A stretch of 21,857 nucleotides of DNA from a virus (IMGVR_UViG_3300047554_000161:1-21857); one strand, 5' to 3'. Shown: positions 7,182 through 14,899, numbered from the stretch's first letter. Translations and numbers: made by a program. The notes: generated from the sequence alone by a model not told the origin.

Positions 7182-8244
7182 CGAATTCTAGGTTTTCTAA
7201 TGCTTTGTCAAGGTCTTCGCTTTGCACCATATCGACTGTACCGATAGAGTATTTGTCCTTCACAAAATCATAGAAAGACTTTTGCTGCAAGATAGGTAGC
7301 CAGAAGTCTTTACTATCTGTATCTTTGATACGATACTTCTTGTCTTCAATGACACCAGTTTCTAAATCTACCTTTGAATACCAACCATTGCTAGGCTTGA
7401 CAACATGTCCTGACTCGAGTGCAAGATCAAGTAGACCGCTCCACTTGCTAATGCCACCGTCAAAAGATACGGAAACAGGGATCTTAGATTTTTCTTTAAC
7501 ATGACGAGATTTTTCAACGTTGATAATAAAGTTGTAACCTACAACTTCAGTGCCTTCTTTTTCTTGCTGGCGACCAAGGATATAAATGTTATCAGCAGAG
7601 TAGTATGAACCAGTACCACCACCAACAATGTCTTTAGGATACAAACCAATTTCTTTGTAGGTGTGGTTAACAACTACCATTGGAATGTCTTTAAGCGTCA
7701 AGTGTGGAGTAATCATTCGGAACAATGACTTCAACTGCTTGGCACGACTCATGTCTGCAACAGACTTACCATCTAGGGCGTCTTCAACTTCTTTCTTAGA
7801 AGCCAAGTTACCAATAGAGTCAATGATAATGATAACGTGTTCACCACGTTCGATGTTTTGCAGCTGCTGCATGCAGTCAAACTTCAATTGTTCAATGTCG
7901 GTGATAGGAACATGAACAACTCTTTTAGTATTAATCCCAAAAGCGTCAAAGTAAGACTGAGGAGTACCAAACTCAGAATCATAAAAGAGAACAACAGCAT
8001 CGTCATATTTGTCCTGATAGGCTTTTGCCATTAGCAAAGAGAATGCAGTCTTAAAGTGCTTTGATGGACCAGCCCACATAGTAAGACCTGGAGTTAGACC
8101 ACCATCAAGGCGACCAGCCAGCGCTACGTTAATGACTGGGATTGAAGTAGGAATCATATCCTTCTTCTTAAAGAACTTGGAATCCGATAGGATAGAAGTA
8201 TCTTTGATTGTAGAATTCTTTCGGATTTTATCTAGAATACTCAT
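7174..8244 (-). CDS. uvsX: UvsX RecA-like recombinase
   Basis: The 356-residue protein has the phage RecA-type ATPase core. The unusual Walker A motif GPSKHFKT (59-66) is characteristic of T4 UvsX-like proteins, and VIIIIDSIGNLASKKE near 140 gives the Walker B strand. VVNHTYKEIG and the GGGTGSYYSADNIYIL segment fit the DNA-binding loop and subunit-interface regions. UvsX forms filaments on single-stranded DNA and drives strand exchange for recombination-dependent replication and repair. The length is close to T4 UvsX (about 390). The start overlaps the thioredoxin stop by one base (TAATG). It is the second gene of the operon that starts at the promoter at 8522-8550. Confidence 0.95.
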   Translation of the reverse strand: MSILDKIRKNSTIKDTSILSDSKFFKKKDMIPTSIPVINVALAGRLDGGLTPGLTMWAGPSKHFKTAFSLLMAKAYQDKYDDAVVLFYDSEFGTPQSYFDAFGINTKRVVHVPITDIEQLKFDCMQQLQNIERGEHVIIIIDSIGNLASKKEVEDALDGKSVADMSRAKQLKSLFRMITPHLTLKDIPMVVVNHTYKEIGLYPKDIVGGGTGSYYSADNIYILGRQQEKEGTEVVGYNFIINVEKSRHVKEKSKIPVSVSFDGGISKWSGLLDLALESGHVVKPSNGWYSKVDLETGVIEDKKYRIKDTDSKDFWLPILQQKSFYDFVKDKYSIGTVDMVQSEDLDKALENLEFDE

Positions 8245-8498
8245 TATTCACCTTTAATGAAAGTCAGTAGAGCTTGTTCGTTCATATATCCAGAACGAGA
8301 GCGAATAGTTGTACCAGTGTCATCAACGATAACTACCATTGGTACGCCGCGAACATTATATTGTTTGGCGACTTCCATGTTCTGGTCGATGTCAATGTCT
8401 TCGATTGTGATATCAATCTTGTCGCCAGCTTCTTGAATGACACGTGACAGCATCTTGCAAGGTTGACACCATTCGGCGTAAAATTTTAACATTTTCAT
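8244..8498 (-). CDS. Small thioredoxin
   Basis: The 84-residue thioredoxin-fold protein carries the redox motif WCQPC (Cys11, Cys14) after the strand MLKFYAE, and the cis-proline of GVP at residue 53 before the strand MVVIVDD. It lacks the long N-terminal extension of bacterial thioredoxin (about 105 aa), as is common in phage-encoded versions. It likely reduces disulfides of a phage or host enzyme; ribonucleotide reductase is the usual partner, but none is seen in this window. A strong TAGGAGAAA site precedes the ATG. It is the first gene after the promoter at 8522-8550 and is linked to uvsX by TAATG. A second in-frame ATG two codons later is possible. Confidence 0.9.
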   Translation of the reverse strand: MKMLKFYAEWCQPCKMLSRVIQEAGDKIDITIEDIDIDQNMEVAKQYNVRGVPMVVIVDDTGTTIRSRSGYMNEQALLTFIKGE

Positions 8499-8521
8499 AT
8501 ATTTTCTCCTAGTATTTTAGT

Positions 8522-8550
8522 ATTATACAGTATATTTTATTGTAAGGCAA
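8522..8550 (-). promoter_or_regulatory. Sigma-70-like promoter for the thioredoxin-uvsX-helicase-modification operon
   Basis: On the minus strand a TTGCCT box (8550-8545) is followed, after a 17-base spacer, by a perfect TATAAT (8527-8522). Both lie in the only gap in this region, 52 bases between the stop of the Asp/Asn-hydroxylase-like gene and the thioredoxin start. The ribosome site TAGGAGAA follows. The sequence around the -10 box, CTGTATAATA, also occurs at the promoter at 14871-14899. This would make genes 8498 to 1 one transcription unit. The element is visible; activity is inferred. Confidence 0.75.
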
Positions 8551-9096
8551 TTATGTTTTCTTAGAACGTGGTACATCGAACACGAATGTAACTCTGACAT
8601 TATCACCAATGTTCTGTGCACCGTGTGGCAATTTATTGTTAAACCAAAGCAAAGTTCCAGGCTCTACTGTAACAGATTCATCTCCCACAGTGTATATGTA
8701 TCTTCCTTGAATTGAAAGATGATAGCGATCCTTTGTTCGGTAGTAATCACCGATGTCAATGTGTGTTCCAACTACACCACCAACTGGCAGTGATAAGAAA
8801 CCACATCGACTGACTTTCTTGAAATGTCGTTTGACAAACCCAATAACTTCAGTGTGATGTTTGATTGCTGGAGTTGGAATGCACAGTTCGGTGTCTCCAA
8901 CATAGTCATCTATGTTTTCGATACCACCCATAATTAACTGCAACACACCAGCTTGAACATCTGGGAATCCATACGTAAGCATGGACTTGACGCCATCAAC
9001 TCGCGTTTGAATTCCCCAGTCTTCTGGATGTTTCTCCAATTGTGCCAAAATCTTTGACACATTGAGCCCAGTTTTGATTATCTTAATGTTATCCAA
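8551..9096 (-). CDS. Aspartyl/asparaginyl beta-hydroxylase-like 2OG-Fe(II) oxygenase
   Basis: Numbered from the chosen start, this is 181 residues with an iron-binding His112-x-Asp114 in GTHIDIGDYY, distal His158 in LPHGAQN and Arg168 in RVTFVFD. RYHLSI, VTVEPGTLLWF and the final strand follow the cupin-like fold of the Asp/Asn hydroxylase family. The substrate is unknown. No ATG is available near the N-terminus. I place the start at the TTG at 9096, because a GGAAG ribosome-binding-like site precedes it by eight bases and it overlaps the end of the polymerase gene slightly. The frame stays open to a TTG at 9138, which would add a basic stretch and overlap the polymerase by 50 bases. A GTG at 9063 is a third option. 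It is the last gene before the promoter at 8522-8550. Confidence 0.78.
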   Translation of the reverse strand: MDNIKIIKTGLNVSKILAQLEKHPEDWGIQTRVDGVKSMLTYGFPDVQAGVLQLIMGGIENIDDYVGDTELCIPTPAIKHHTEVIGFVKRHFKKVSRCGFLSLPVGGVVGTHIDIGDYYRTKDRYHLSIQGRYIYTVGDESVTVEPGTLLWFNNKLPHGAQNIGDNVRVTFVFDVPRSKKT

Positions 9097-11575
9097 AGAA
9101 ATCTTCCAGTGAACTTTCCTCTTGCGTCTTCCAACCAATTGGTTCGATTACGTTTTGAAGAGCATCTAAAAACACCTTTTCAAATTGAAGGTCATAGTCT
9201 ATGTATGATTCCAAATTAAACTCTTTTGGCAATTCACTGGTGAATGCGATAACGTCTTCTTGGAATGGATTGGGTTTTCTGACATAAACAAATTTGATCT
9301 TGTCACCATCACGAATGGCTTGGTACTTGTTATCAATACCAAAACGCTTGCAGTAGTGGTTGAACAGTAAGGCACCACGAACGTGGATTGGTGTACCCTT
9401 AGTGTAGATTGGAGAACCAGCGTACTGTTTCATACCATTAACGCCACGAGGAAATGCAATCTCCTGTACAGGCAGCTTGTTGAACACTTCCCTAAAGTCA
9501 TTAACATACTTATGTAGTTTCTTTTCGTCGCCTTCTAGAATAACATTGATAGAGTCTTTTAACTTATCACGAATAACAGCTGGCGTTGAAGACTTGACCA
9601 TCTCAAGACCCATAACTTTGATCTTGGGTTTTGCGTATTGAACACCTTCAGAGTTGTGCACGTTTAGAACATAACGCTTTTTGGCAGTCCAGATACCTTT
9701 GTCGGCTAGAACTTCGCGCTTCATAACCATCTTCTGGCTATATGCGTTCATGTACTTTGCCAACTCTTGATAACCGTCATCAATGAACGGCTGAAGAACT
9801 TCTTCGCAAACTTTGTCCATGAACTTAATCTTGGCATTGGTGTCTTTACCCTCACAAACCTTTTCGACTAGATTCTCTAGTGTCAAGTAGATTGAGTCAG
9901 TGTCGATCGCAACAACGTAATCCTTACCATCAGTCTTCATAGTCTTGTTCATGAATGCGTTTAGCTTGTTAGCCATCCAACGAATAGACAATTGACCTGA
10001 AGTTGTAATACCTTCAGCCATACGAATATCAAAGTAACGGAAATACTGATTACCCATGGCACCGTAAGCAGAGTTAAGAGCAATCTTCATAGCCATCTGC
10101 AAGTTATTCAATCGTGAGATGTCTTTCAACAAGTGCTTTTTAGTCTTGTCTTTTTCATACTCTTGTTGAACACCAAGCATCTGCTTCTTAAACTTGGAAC
10201 GATCCTTGTACATCTTTTCCATCAACTCAGGCATAAAACCTTTGATGTCTTTACGATAGCACCAACCGTTTGCAGTTAAAGCCAAGTCACGACGATGTGC
10301 ATAGCTAGTATCAACTTCTTGGTTCAGCAGCTTTTCTACCGTGACTGGAATCTTCTCATGAGTCAAAGTCTCTGGTGAGATATTGTACTGCATAATCAAG
10401 TGAGGGTACAGTGAGTTCAAGTCAAAGGATGCCATCCACTTATGTAAACCAATCAACGGATCTTTAACGAATGCGCCTTCGAATTGAGAGTCTTTGCCAG
10501 AATAAGACTTGGCTGGAATAACAATACGCTTTGTTCGCAAATGGTTATAGATGATAGAATCCCACATACGAACTTGAGAGTAAACATCTTCTGGATTGAT
10601 CTTGGCATTGTAAGCCATAGTCAAGTGCAGTTCGATTAGACGCATCTTGTCTTCCATGCGGTCAACCAATTCAACGTCGTGGATGTTATACTCAACAAAC
10701 TGTTGCCAGTGGTTGGTGTAAAACTCTCGGAATGTATCTCCTGGGTTTTCTTTCTTCTTGTCGCCCAATTCTTGCTCAGCGATGTAGTCAAGTCGATAAG
10801 ACTCTTGCTTGGAGTATGTATACTTTTTATACAACTCAAGATAATCAAGCTGACTAATACCAGTGATATCGTAGTGGATCTCTTCGTTACCTTTGATGAA
10901 TGTCTTACGCTCATTCACCATACCCCAAGGGCTAATTTTATTGGCAAAGGTGTCGCCAAGTTCACGGGCAATACGACGAACCAAATATGGCACGTCAAAG
11001 AAGTCAGTGTTCCAACCAGTGATAATGTCTGGATAGTTTTGTTGCCACCAGATCATAAACTCTTTGAGCAAGTGTTGCTCATCACGACAGTTGATATAAA
11101 CTACATCATCACGATTGTGAACGAATGCGCCAATACCAAAAGTGATGATGCGTTTAGAGATTAGATCTTTAACAGTAATCAACAACACTTCTTCATTGGC
11201 TGTGCGAATGTCTGGGAATCCAGACTCGGTCTTGGTTTCAATGTCAATGGTAAATACCTTGAGCAATTCCATATCCCAATTGACATCACCTTCATAGGTG
11301 TCACTGATATATTGATATGCGTAGTTGGTATTACCAAACACTGAAAAGCCTTGGACGCCATCATAACGCTTGACAAAATCTCGCGTTTCTCTGATCGATC
11401 CAGGCTTTACTTCATCTACGTAGATACCTTCAAGAGTTTTCCAATTAGATTGACTCTTGGAGGTAACGTAGAGTGTTGGGTAAAAGTCTACTTTACGATT
11501 GTATGCTCTACCTTTATCATAGCCTCGAACGAAAATCTTATCGCCGATGGCATATACTGATGTGTAAAATTCCAT
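9089..11575 (-). CDS. 43: Family B DNA polymerase (gp43)
   Basis: The 828-residue polymerase is shorter than T4 gp43 (about 898). The proofreading domain shows FTIDIET (Asp111, Glu113), WNTDFFDVPYL and YNIHDVELVDRMED. The polymerase domain shows motif A DLNSLYP (Asp385), motif B KIALNSAYGAMGN and motif C AIDTDSIYL (Asp558, Asp560). Motif C has Ile where many family B enzymes have Gly (YGDTDS). The C-terminus ESSLEDFFG corresponds to the hydrophobic tail by which T4/RB69 polymerase binds the sliding clamp. The start overlaps the SGNH-hydrolase stop by one base (TAATG). It acts at the replication fork with gp45, gp44, gp62 and gp41, which are also in this window. Confidence 0.98.
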   Translation of the reverse strand: MEFYTSVYAIGDKIFVRGYDKGRAYNRKVDFYPTLYVTSKSQSNWKTLEGIYVDEVKPGSIRETRDFVKRYDGVQGFSVFGNTNYAYQYISDTYEGDVNWDMELLKVFTIDIETKTESGFPDIRTANEEVLLITVKDLISKRIITFGIGAFVHNRDDVVYINCRDEQHLLKEFMIWWQQNYPDIITGWNTDFFDVPYLVRRIARELGDTFANKISPWGMVNERKTFIKGNEEIHYDITGISQLDYLELYKKYTYSKQESYRLDYIAEQELGDKKKENPGDTFREFYTNHWQQFVEYNIHDVELVDRMEDKMRLIELHLTMAYNAKINPEDVYSQVRMWDSIIYNHLRTKRIVIPAKSYSGKDSQFEGAFVKDPLIGLHKWMASFDLNSLYPHLIMQYNISPETLTHEKIPVTVEKLLNQEVDTSYAHRRDLALTANGWCYRKDIKGFMPELMEKMYKDRSKFKKQMLGVQQEYEKDKTKKHLLKDISRLNNLQMAMKIALNSAYGAMGNQYFRYFDIRMAEGITTSGQLSIRWMANKLNAFMNKTMKTDGKDYVVAIDTDSIYLTLENLVEKVCEGKDTNAKIKFMDKVCEEVLQPFIDDGYQELAKYMNAYSQKMVMKREVLADKGIWTAKKRYVLNVHNSEGVQYAKPKIKVMGLEMVKSSTPAVIRDKLKDSINVILEGDEKKLHKYVNDFREVFNKLPVQEIAFPRGVNGMKQYAGSPIYTKGTPIHVRGALLFNHYCKRFGIDNKYQAIRDGDKIKFVYVRKPNPFQEDVIAFTSELPKEFNLESYIDYDLQFEKVFLDALQNVIEPIGWKTQEESSLEDFFG

Positions 11576-11994
11576 TAGTTAGTTTTCTCTGCTAAATCTT
11601 TATAACCTGCCCAGCTTGGATGAATTCCATCAGGTTGTATTCTGTTAATTGGTAACACAGTGTCACCGAAATTCTTGGCAATAATTTGAACCCAATCTTG
11701 TACGATCTTGATATCTACATTGCTGGCTTTTAAATTGCCTGCTGGTAAAATCCAGAACACACGCTTGCCTTCTGCGCGTTGTCGAATAGTTAGCAGTTCT
11801 TTAAATGTATGAACACCGCTGTGATCATTCGATCCAAGACTGATAATAACTGTCTCAGCTGGTTGCATTTTGTGGGCGTAGTTTTTATTAAACTGCCAAG
11901 TATTAATACCACCTTTGCCAACTAGAACACAATCAGGGCGTTGCTGATGTATACCAACAGCAATACTATCACCAACAATTAGACAATCAATCAT
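11575..11994 (-). CDS. SGNH/GDSL hydrolase-like protein
   Basis: From the ATG at 11994 the protein has 139 residues and all four SGNH blocks: GDS with nucleophile Ser10 in LIVGDSIAVG, Gly29 in GKGGIN, Asn56 in SLGSND, and Asp122/His125 in DGIHPSWAGY. There is no signal peptide, so it should act in the cytoplasm. SGNH enzymes remove acyl, acetyl or related ester groups; the substrate here is unknown. I rejected a longer version from an ATG at 12036, because the ATG at 11994 overlaps the exonuclease stop as ATGA. It is joined to the polymerase gene by TAATG. Its place between an exonuclease and DNA polymerase is unusual and suggests either a nucleic-acid-linked ester substrate or simple cargo. 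Confidence 0.82.
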   Translation of the reverse strand: MIDCLIVGDSIAVGIHQQRPDCVLVGKGGINTWQFNKNYAHKMQPAETVIISLGSNDHSGVHTFKELLTIRQRAEGKRVFWILPAGNLKASNVDIKIVQDWVQIIAKNFGDTVLPINRIQPDGIHPSWAGYKDLAEKTN

Positions 11995-12563
11995 ACTTGC
12001 TTTCCATATAACAACATCATAACATCCAAAGCACAATCGTGTACTGGGTGATGTTTGATAACATTATGTCGCGCGAATTCAGGATGCTCTACGCTACAAT
12101 AACCATTAGTAGAACCGTACATGATATCCACTGCAGTTCTAATATCTCGCCACTGAGCATAACCAGTTATCTCTTGCATACCACATTTGGTTGAAAGAGA
12201 ATCAATGGCAAGTTGATCCAATGAACCGCGAGCCCACATAGTTTGTTTGTGGGCATTCGGGAACTTGTTCATATAGTTATGCAGTTCAGTGATAGCTTCT
12301 TCTGCAGTTAGATCAAAAGCACTTGGGTCCAAAGAAACTTTTCTAACATACTCATGTTGGTTTTGCCACCACTCTAGAGTTGATAGAGTTACAGTTCTAC
12401 CCAAACGCTGTACTTGATCCTTAGATTTTAGCTTAACGAAACACGCTCCGTCAAGTAATTGTTGATAAGTTGGTTTTTGCTCTGGGTCAAAATGAATCAA
12501 TGCTGCCGATAAAACGACAGCATTAGATTCGACACCCAGCGTTTCTACGTCGAAGATAAACAT
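11991..12563 (-). CDS. DEDDh-type 3'-5' exonuclease (similar to DexA/Rv2179c)
   Basis: The 190-residue protein begins with FIFDVETLG, giving metal ligands Asp5 and Glu7. The second-block aspartate is Asp116 in WARGSLDQLAI, and the third block HHPVHDCALD gives His175 and Asp180, spaced as in the DEDDh class. STLEWWQNQ (61-69) is also typical of the DexA/Rv2179c exonuclease group. T4 DexA degrades single-stranded DNA 3' to 5'; the T4 protein is longer (about 227). The substrate here (DNA or RNA) is not decided by the sequence. It starts within TAATG after the zinc-binding protein and its stop overlaps the next start (ATGA), placing it in the ligase-polymerase operon. Confidence 0.85.
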   Translation of the reverse strand: MFIFDVETLGVESNAVVLSAALIHFDPEQKPTYQQLLDGACFVKLKSKDQVQRLGRTVTLSTLEWWQNQHEYVRKVSLDPSAFDLTAEEAITELHNYMNKFPNAHKQTMWARGSLDQLAIDSLSTKCGMQEITGYAQWRDIRTAVDIMYGSTNGYCSVEHPEFARHNVIKHHPVHDCALDVMMLLYGKQV

Positions 12564-12955
12564 TAACTATTCTTTCTGTTTTGGTATTCTTGTTCGTGTT
12601 CATCACACAAAGTTCTAATCCATCCACCACTACGACGCGAACCAAGGTGTCCGCATGTTTCGCATGTTCGTGCCGCCCAAGATTCTGCCATTGAAACTAA
12701 TCCATCGATGTAATCGTCTCCACCTTGGTAATAAAAACGAAGCCCACCAAACTTTTCTTTAATCTGTTCAACAACAACTTGTGTGACAGAACCTTCTTTA
12801 GTTTTATTGCGCCAATCAATGTGTGTTTGAATATGTGAACACAGCACTTGAATAATAGGCAACCATCCATCACCAACAGCAACACCACCGTATTGCCCAG
12901 CAAACATCTTAGGATAAGTTTCCTCTAGATGTTTCTGGAATTCTTCATTTGTCAT
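12563..12955 (-). CDS. Phage protein of unknown function with C-terminal zinc-binding motif
   Basis: The 130-residue product shows a helical N-terminal part and a block FGGLRFYYQGGDDYIDGLVS (69-88), then a probable zinc site made of Cys98, Cys101, Cys117 and His120 (CETC ... LCDEH). Between the ligand pairs is a basic loop, GSRRSGGW, which could touch nucleic acid. Proteins with the GGLRFYY block followed by a CxxC knuckle are widespread in tailed phages, but their job is not known to me. It is coupled to ligase (ATGA) and the exonuclease (TAATG), which suggests a role in DNA metabolism. Confidence 0.8.
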   Translation of the reverse strand: MTNEEFQKHLEETYPKMFAGQYGGVAVGDGWLPIIQVLCSHIQTHIDWRNKTKEGSVTQVVVEQIKEKFGGLRFYYQGGDDYIDGLVSMAESWAARTCETCGHLGSRRSGGWIRTLCDEHEQEYQNRKNS

Positions 12956-14235
12956 TTAATATCTCCACTGGCATCAGCCACTTCTTTGTCATCACGAATC
13001 TCTAGAACGATAGGCAAGAAAAGAGATTCTTCACCAGCCTTGTTTTTGATACGCATGTTATACTTAATAGCAGCAATTTTACCGATAATTTCTGCACCTT
13101 GTTTACGTTGGTCATCGTTAAAACCAGAGCCAACAGAAACCTTAATCACACCATCAGAAGACTCGCATTTGATAGCGCCAAGCAGACCAGCATACTTGCC
13201 AGTGCCTTCTTCGATGCCAACAATCTTTAGATCGCACTCTAGTTCACCCTTGAATTTGATCTGAGTTTTTGAACGCTTGTCTTCCCAGATACCATTCATG
13301 TCTTTGAGGATAATACCTTCTTCACCACGTTGCAGCATTTCTTCGAACAGAGCTTTTGCAGTTTCGTAGTTATCCACTTCCCAACTCTTGACCAAAGAAA
13401 CTTTCTTAGGCATTTTAATAGCTTGTAGAGTTTCGAAACGATCCTTGTACTTGCTAGTGCCTTTACCGACAATAAAGTCTTCATATGGAATCACATCCCA
13501 GATGGTAGCTTGGACTTTACTAGCTTCATCGGCTTTAATCGTACCTTTGTTGGCTTTGTTTAGAATACCATTACCAGTTTGGCGATCAAGAATAACGCCA
13601 TTATCGCGCACAAGCAATTCGCCGTCAAACACAGCATTCTCATTATCAGCTAGGGTGATAAACTCTTTTTCTAAATTACCAAGCAGTTGAATCTCTTTAC
13701 CATTACGACTACGGAATTCGCACTTGCCATCCTTTACGATGGCGTTGAATCGCATCCCGTCCATTTTGAGTTGGACGTAAGCTGGGAACTTTACTTTGTC
13801 CACCAACTTTTGCTCGAACGGGCTGCACAACATTACTGGATATTCTAGCACCAAACCAGTCCACACTGCGTTTGCGGTTGATACTTGTACCCCACATTTT
13901 AAATCCTTTTGAATAATACGCTCAATAACCTTTGCATCATCGGCTGACACAACTTCTAGAATAGCAGTTAGACGATCGATAGCTGCATTGCCAGTAACAA
14001 CACGACCAGACAAGTCACCAAGCGAAGGCAACATCGACTGCAGCGATGCAGCATGTGCTGTGGTGTTGGGGGTGTACTTTGGAATCTTACGTTGATAGAA
14101 TTGCGTGAATGGATCTAGAGCCAGACGAACCACTTCACGAAGAACTGCATTGTCTTTATTAAGATTCAGCTGCTCGATTTTAAAATTACGAGAAGAGTTG
14201 GCAGCAAGTTCATCAAAAAAGACATTCAGATTCAT
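12952..14235 (-). CDS. 30: ATP-dependent DNA ligase (gp30-like)
   Basis: The 427-residue protein carries the nucleotidyltransferase motifs of ATP-dependent ligases. The adenylated lysine is Lys157 in KMDGMR (motif I), followed by FRSRNG (III region), VFDGELLV (IIIa/IV area), EEGIILKD (IV) and TQIKFKGELECDLKIVG (V). An N-terminal helical domain of about 130 residues matches T4 gp30, which is somewhat longer (487). It seals nicks after lagging-strand synthesis and repair. The ATG overlaps the end of the small gene before it by four bases, and its TGA overlaps the next start. Residues 340-427 form the OB-fold region (IVGIEEGTGKYAGLLGAIKC). Confidence 0.96.
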   Translation of the reverse strand: MNLNVFFDELAANSSRNFKIEQLNLNKDNAVLREVVRLALDPFTQFYQRKIPKYTPNTTAHAASLQSMLPSLGDLSGRVVTGNAAIDRLTAILEVVSADDAKVIERIIQKDLKCGVQVSTANAVWTGLVLEYPVMLCSPFEQKLVDKVKFPAYVQLKMDGMRFNAIVKDGKCEFRSRNGKEIQLLGNLEKEFITLADNENAVFDGELLVRDNGVILDRQTGNGILNKANKGTIKADEASKVQATIWDVIPYEDFIVGKGTSKYKDRFETLQAIKMPKKVSLVKSWEVDNYETAKALFEEMLQRGEEGIILKDMNGIWEDKRSKTQIKFKGELECDLKIVGIEEGTGKYAGLLGAIKCESSDGVIKVSVGSGFNDDQRKQGAEIIGKIAAIKYNMRIKNKAGEESLFLPIVLEIRDDKEVADASGDIK

Positions 14236-14414
14236 TTCAATTCCTTAAATTTACGGTAACGTGTGTCAAAGCCGATTGGTTTCTTAAACTTAGTTACCTT
14301 CTTTGTGTTGACATTATAGAATGCCACCATCTTGCTTTTGTCGTCAGTCAGGTAGTAGATGTGATTGGTCACATCTCCAACCCAGTCACTGGTGACTTCT
14401 TGGAAGGCTTTCAT
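14232..14414 (-). CDS. Small phage protein upstream of ligase, unknown function
   Basis: This 60-residue basic protein is rich in beta-prone segments (HIYYLTDD, KMVAFYNVNTKKVTKFKKP). The pattern suggests a small antiparallel sheet. No motif identifies a function. It looks real because it fits tightly between neighbours: its ATG overlaps the previous stop (ATGA) and its own end overlaps the ligase start by four bases. It probably depends on translational coupling, since no strong ribosome site lies before it. Confidence 0.7.
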   Translation of the reverse strand: MKAFQEVTSDWVGDVTNHIYYLTDDKSKMVAFYNVNTKKVTKFKKPIGFDTRYRKFKELK

Positions 14415-14623
14415 AGCGAGCGTGAAGGATAGCCAACAGCAAAGCCACTGGTGCCAATTTGGAAACTGCGAGAGGCTTTAGAACTCATTTTCTGAGTGGT
14501 GCGACGACGAGACTTTTTGGCTTTGACCACTTCAATCTGACCACCACGAGCAAGGAATTGCTGGACAGCTTCAGATGTTTCTTCACGAACTTGTGATTTG
14601 GTTTTGTAGATAGTTGCTTGCAT
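14411..14623 (-). CDS. Small basic phage protein, possible nucleic-acid binder
   Basis: From the ATG at 14623 the product has 70 residues. That start is preferred over an upstream ATG at 14650, because AAAGAGGAC lies eight bases before it. The N-terminal half, EETSEAVQQFLARGGQIEVV, looks like a short helix with a turn. The middle, KAKKSRRRTTQK (43-54), is strongly basic, and the C-terminal tail is rich in Ser, Gly and aromatic residues. Such composition suits DNA or RNA binding, but I do not recognise the family. The stop overlaps the next start (ATGA). It is the second gene after the promoter at 14871-14899. Confidence 0.75.
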   Translation of the reverse strand: MQATIYKTKSQVREETSEAVQQFLARGGQIEVVKAKKSRRRTTQKMSSKASRSFQIGTSGFAVGYPSRSL

Positions 14624-14642
14624 GATATAGTCCTCTTTCAAA

Positions 14643-14840
14643 TTAAACAAAATCGTAATAAGTCTCAGAACACATGGTACCCATCATGATACCTGCAGTC
14701 ACTTCGGAATAGATTGCATTGAAAACTTTGACGGCAGTCTTTGAATCACGCGTATTCAGGAACAGCGTACCATTCGTGAATGTAGCTGGAACATTGGTAA
14801 CTGATTTAACCACTGCCAAAACTTTGTTTTCGAATTCCAT
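14643..14840 (-). CDS. Small phage protein, first gene of the ligase-polymerase operon
   Basis: The chosen ATG at 14840 gives 65 residues (MEFENKVLAVV...). It sits behind GAGAAAGG and about 24 bases after a likely transcription start. A longer reading from 14960 would run through the promoter and is rejected. The product looks alpha/beta: TNVPATFTNGTLFLNT (16-31), a helix SKTAVKVFNAIYSE, then a Met/Gly-rich stretch AGIMMGTM. I do not recognise a family. Being the first gene after a strong promoter, it is probably made early and in quantity. Confidence 0.75.
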   Translation of the reverse strand: MEFENKVLAVVKSVTNVPATFTNGTLFLNTRDSKTAVKVFNAIYSEVTAGIMMGTMCSETYYDFV

Positions 14841-14870
14841 CTTAGTACCTTTCTCAATCACAATAGAGTT

Positions 14871-14899
14871 ATTATACAGCAGGTAACCATAAAAGACAA
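14871..14899 (-). promoter_or_regulatory. Sigma-70-like promoter for the ligase-exonuclease-polymerase operon
   Basis: On the minus strand TTGTCT (14899-14894) is followed by a 17-base spacer and a perfect TATAAT (14876-14871). It lies in the 161-base gap between a terminator (14959-14981) and the gene starting at 14840. The -10 context CTGTATAATA is shared with the promoter at 8522-8550. The predicted transcript would carry the genes from 14840 down to 8551. Confidence 0.7.

Noticed and set aside
10679-11164. 161-codon open frame on the plus strand
   Set aside because: It lies fully inside the polymerase gene on the opposite strand, has no ribosome site and no recognisable protein pattern. 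Other plus-strand frames here are also antisense shadows.
11995-12036. Longer start for the SGNH hydrolase
   Set aside because: The GDS block needs to be near the N-terminus, and the ATG at 11994 overlaps the upstream stop as ATGA, the junction style used throughout.
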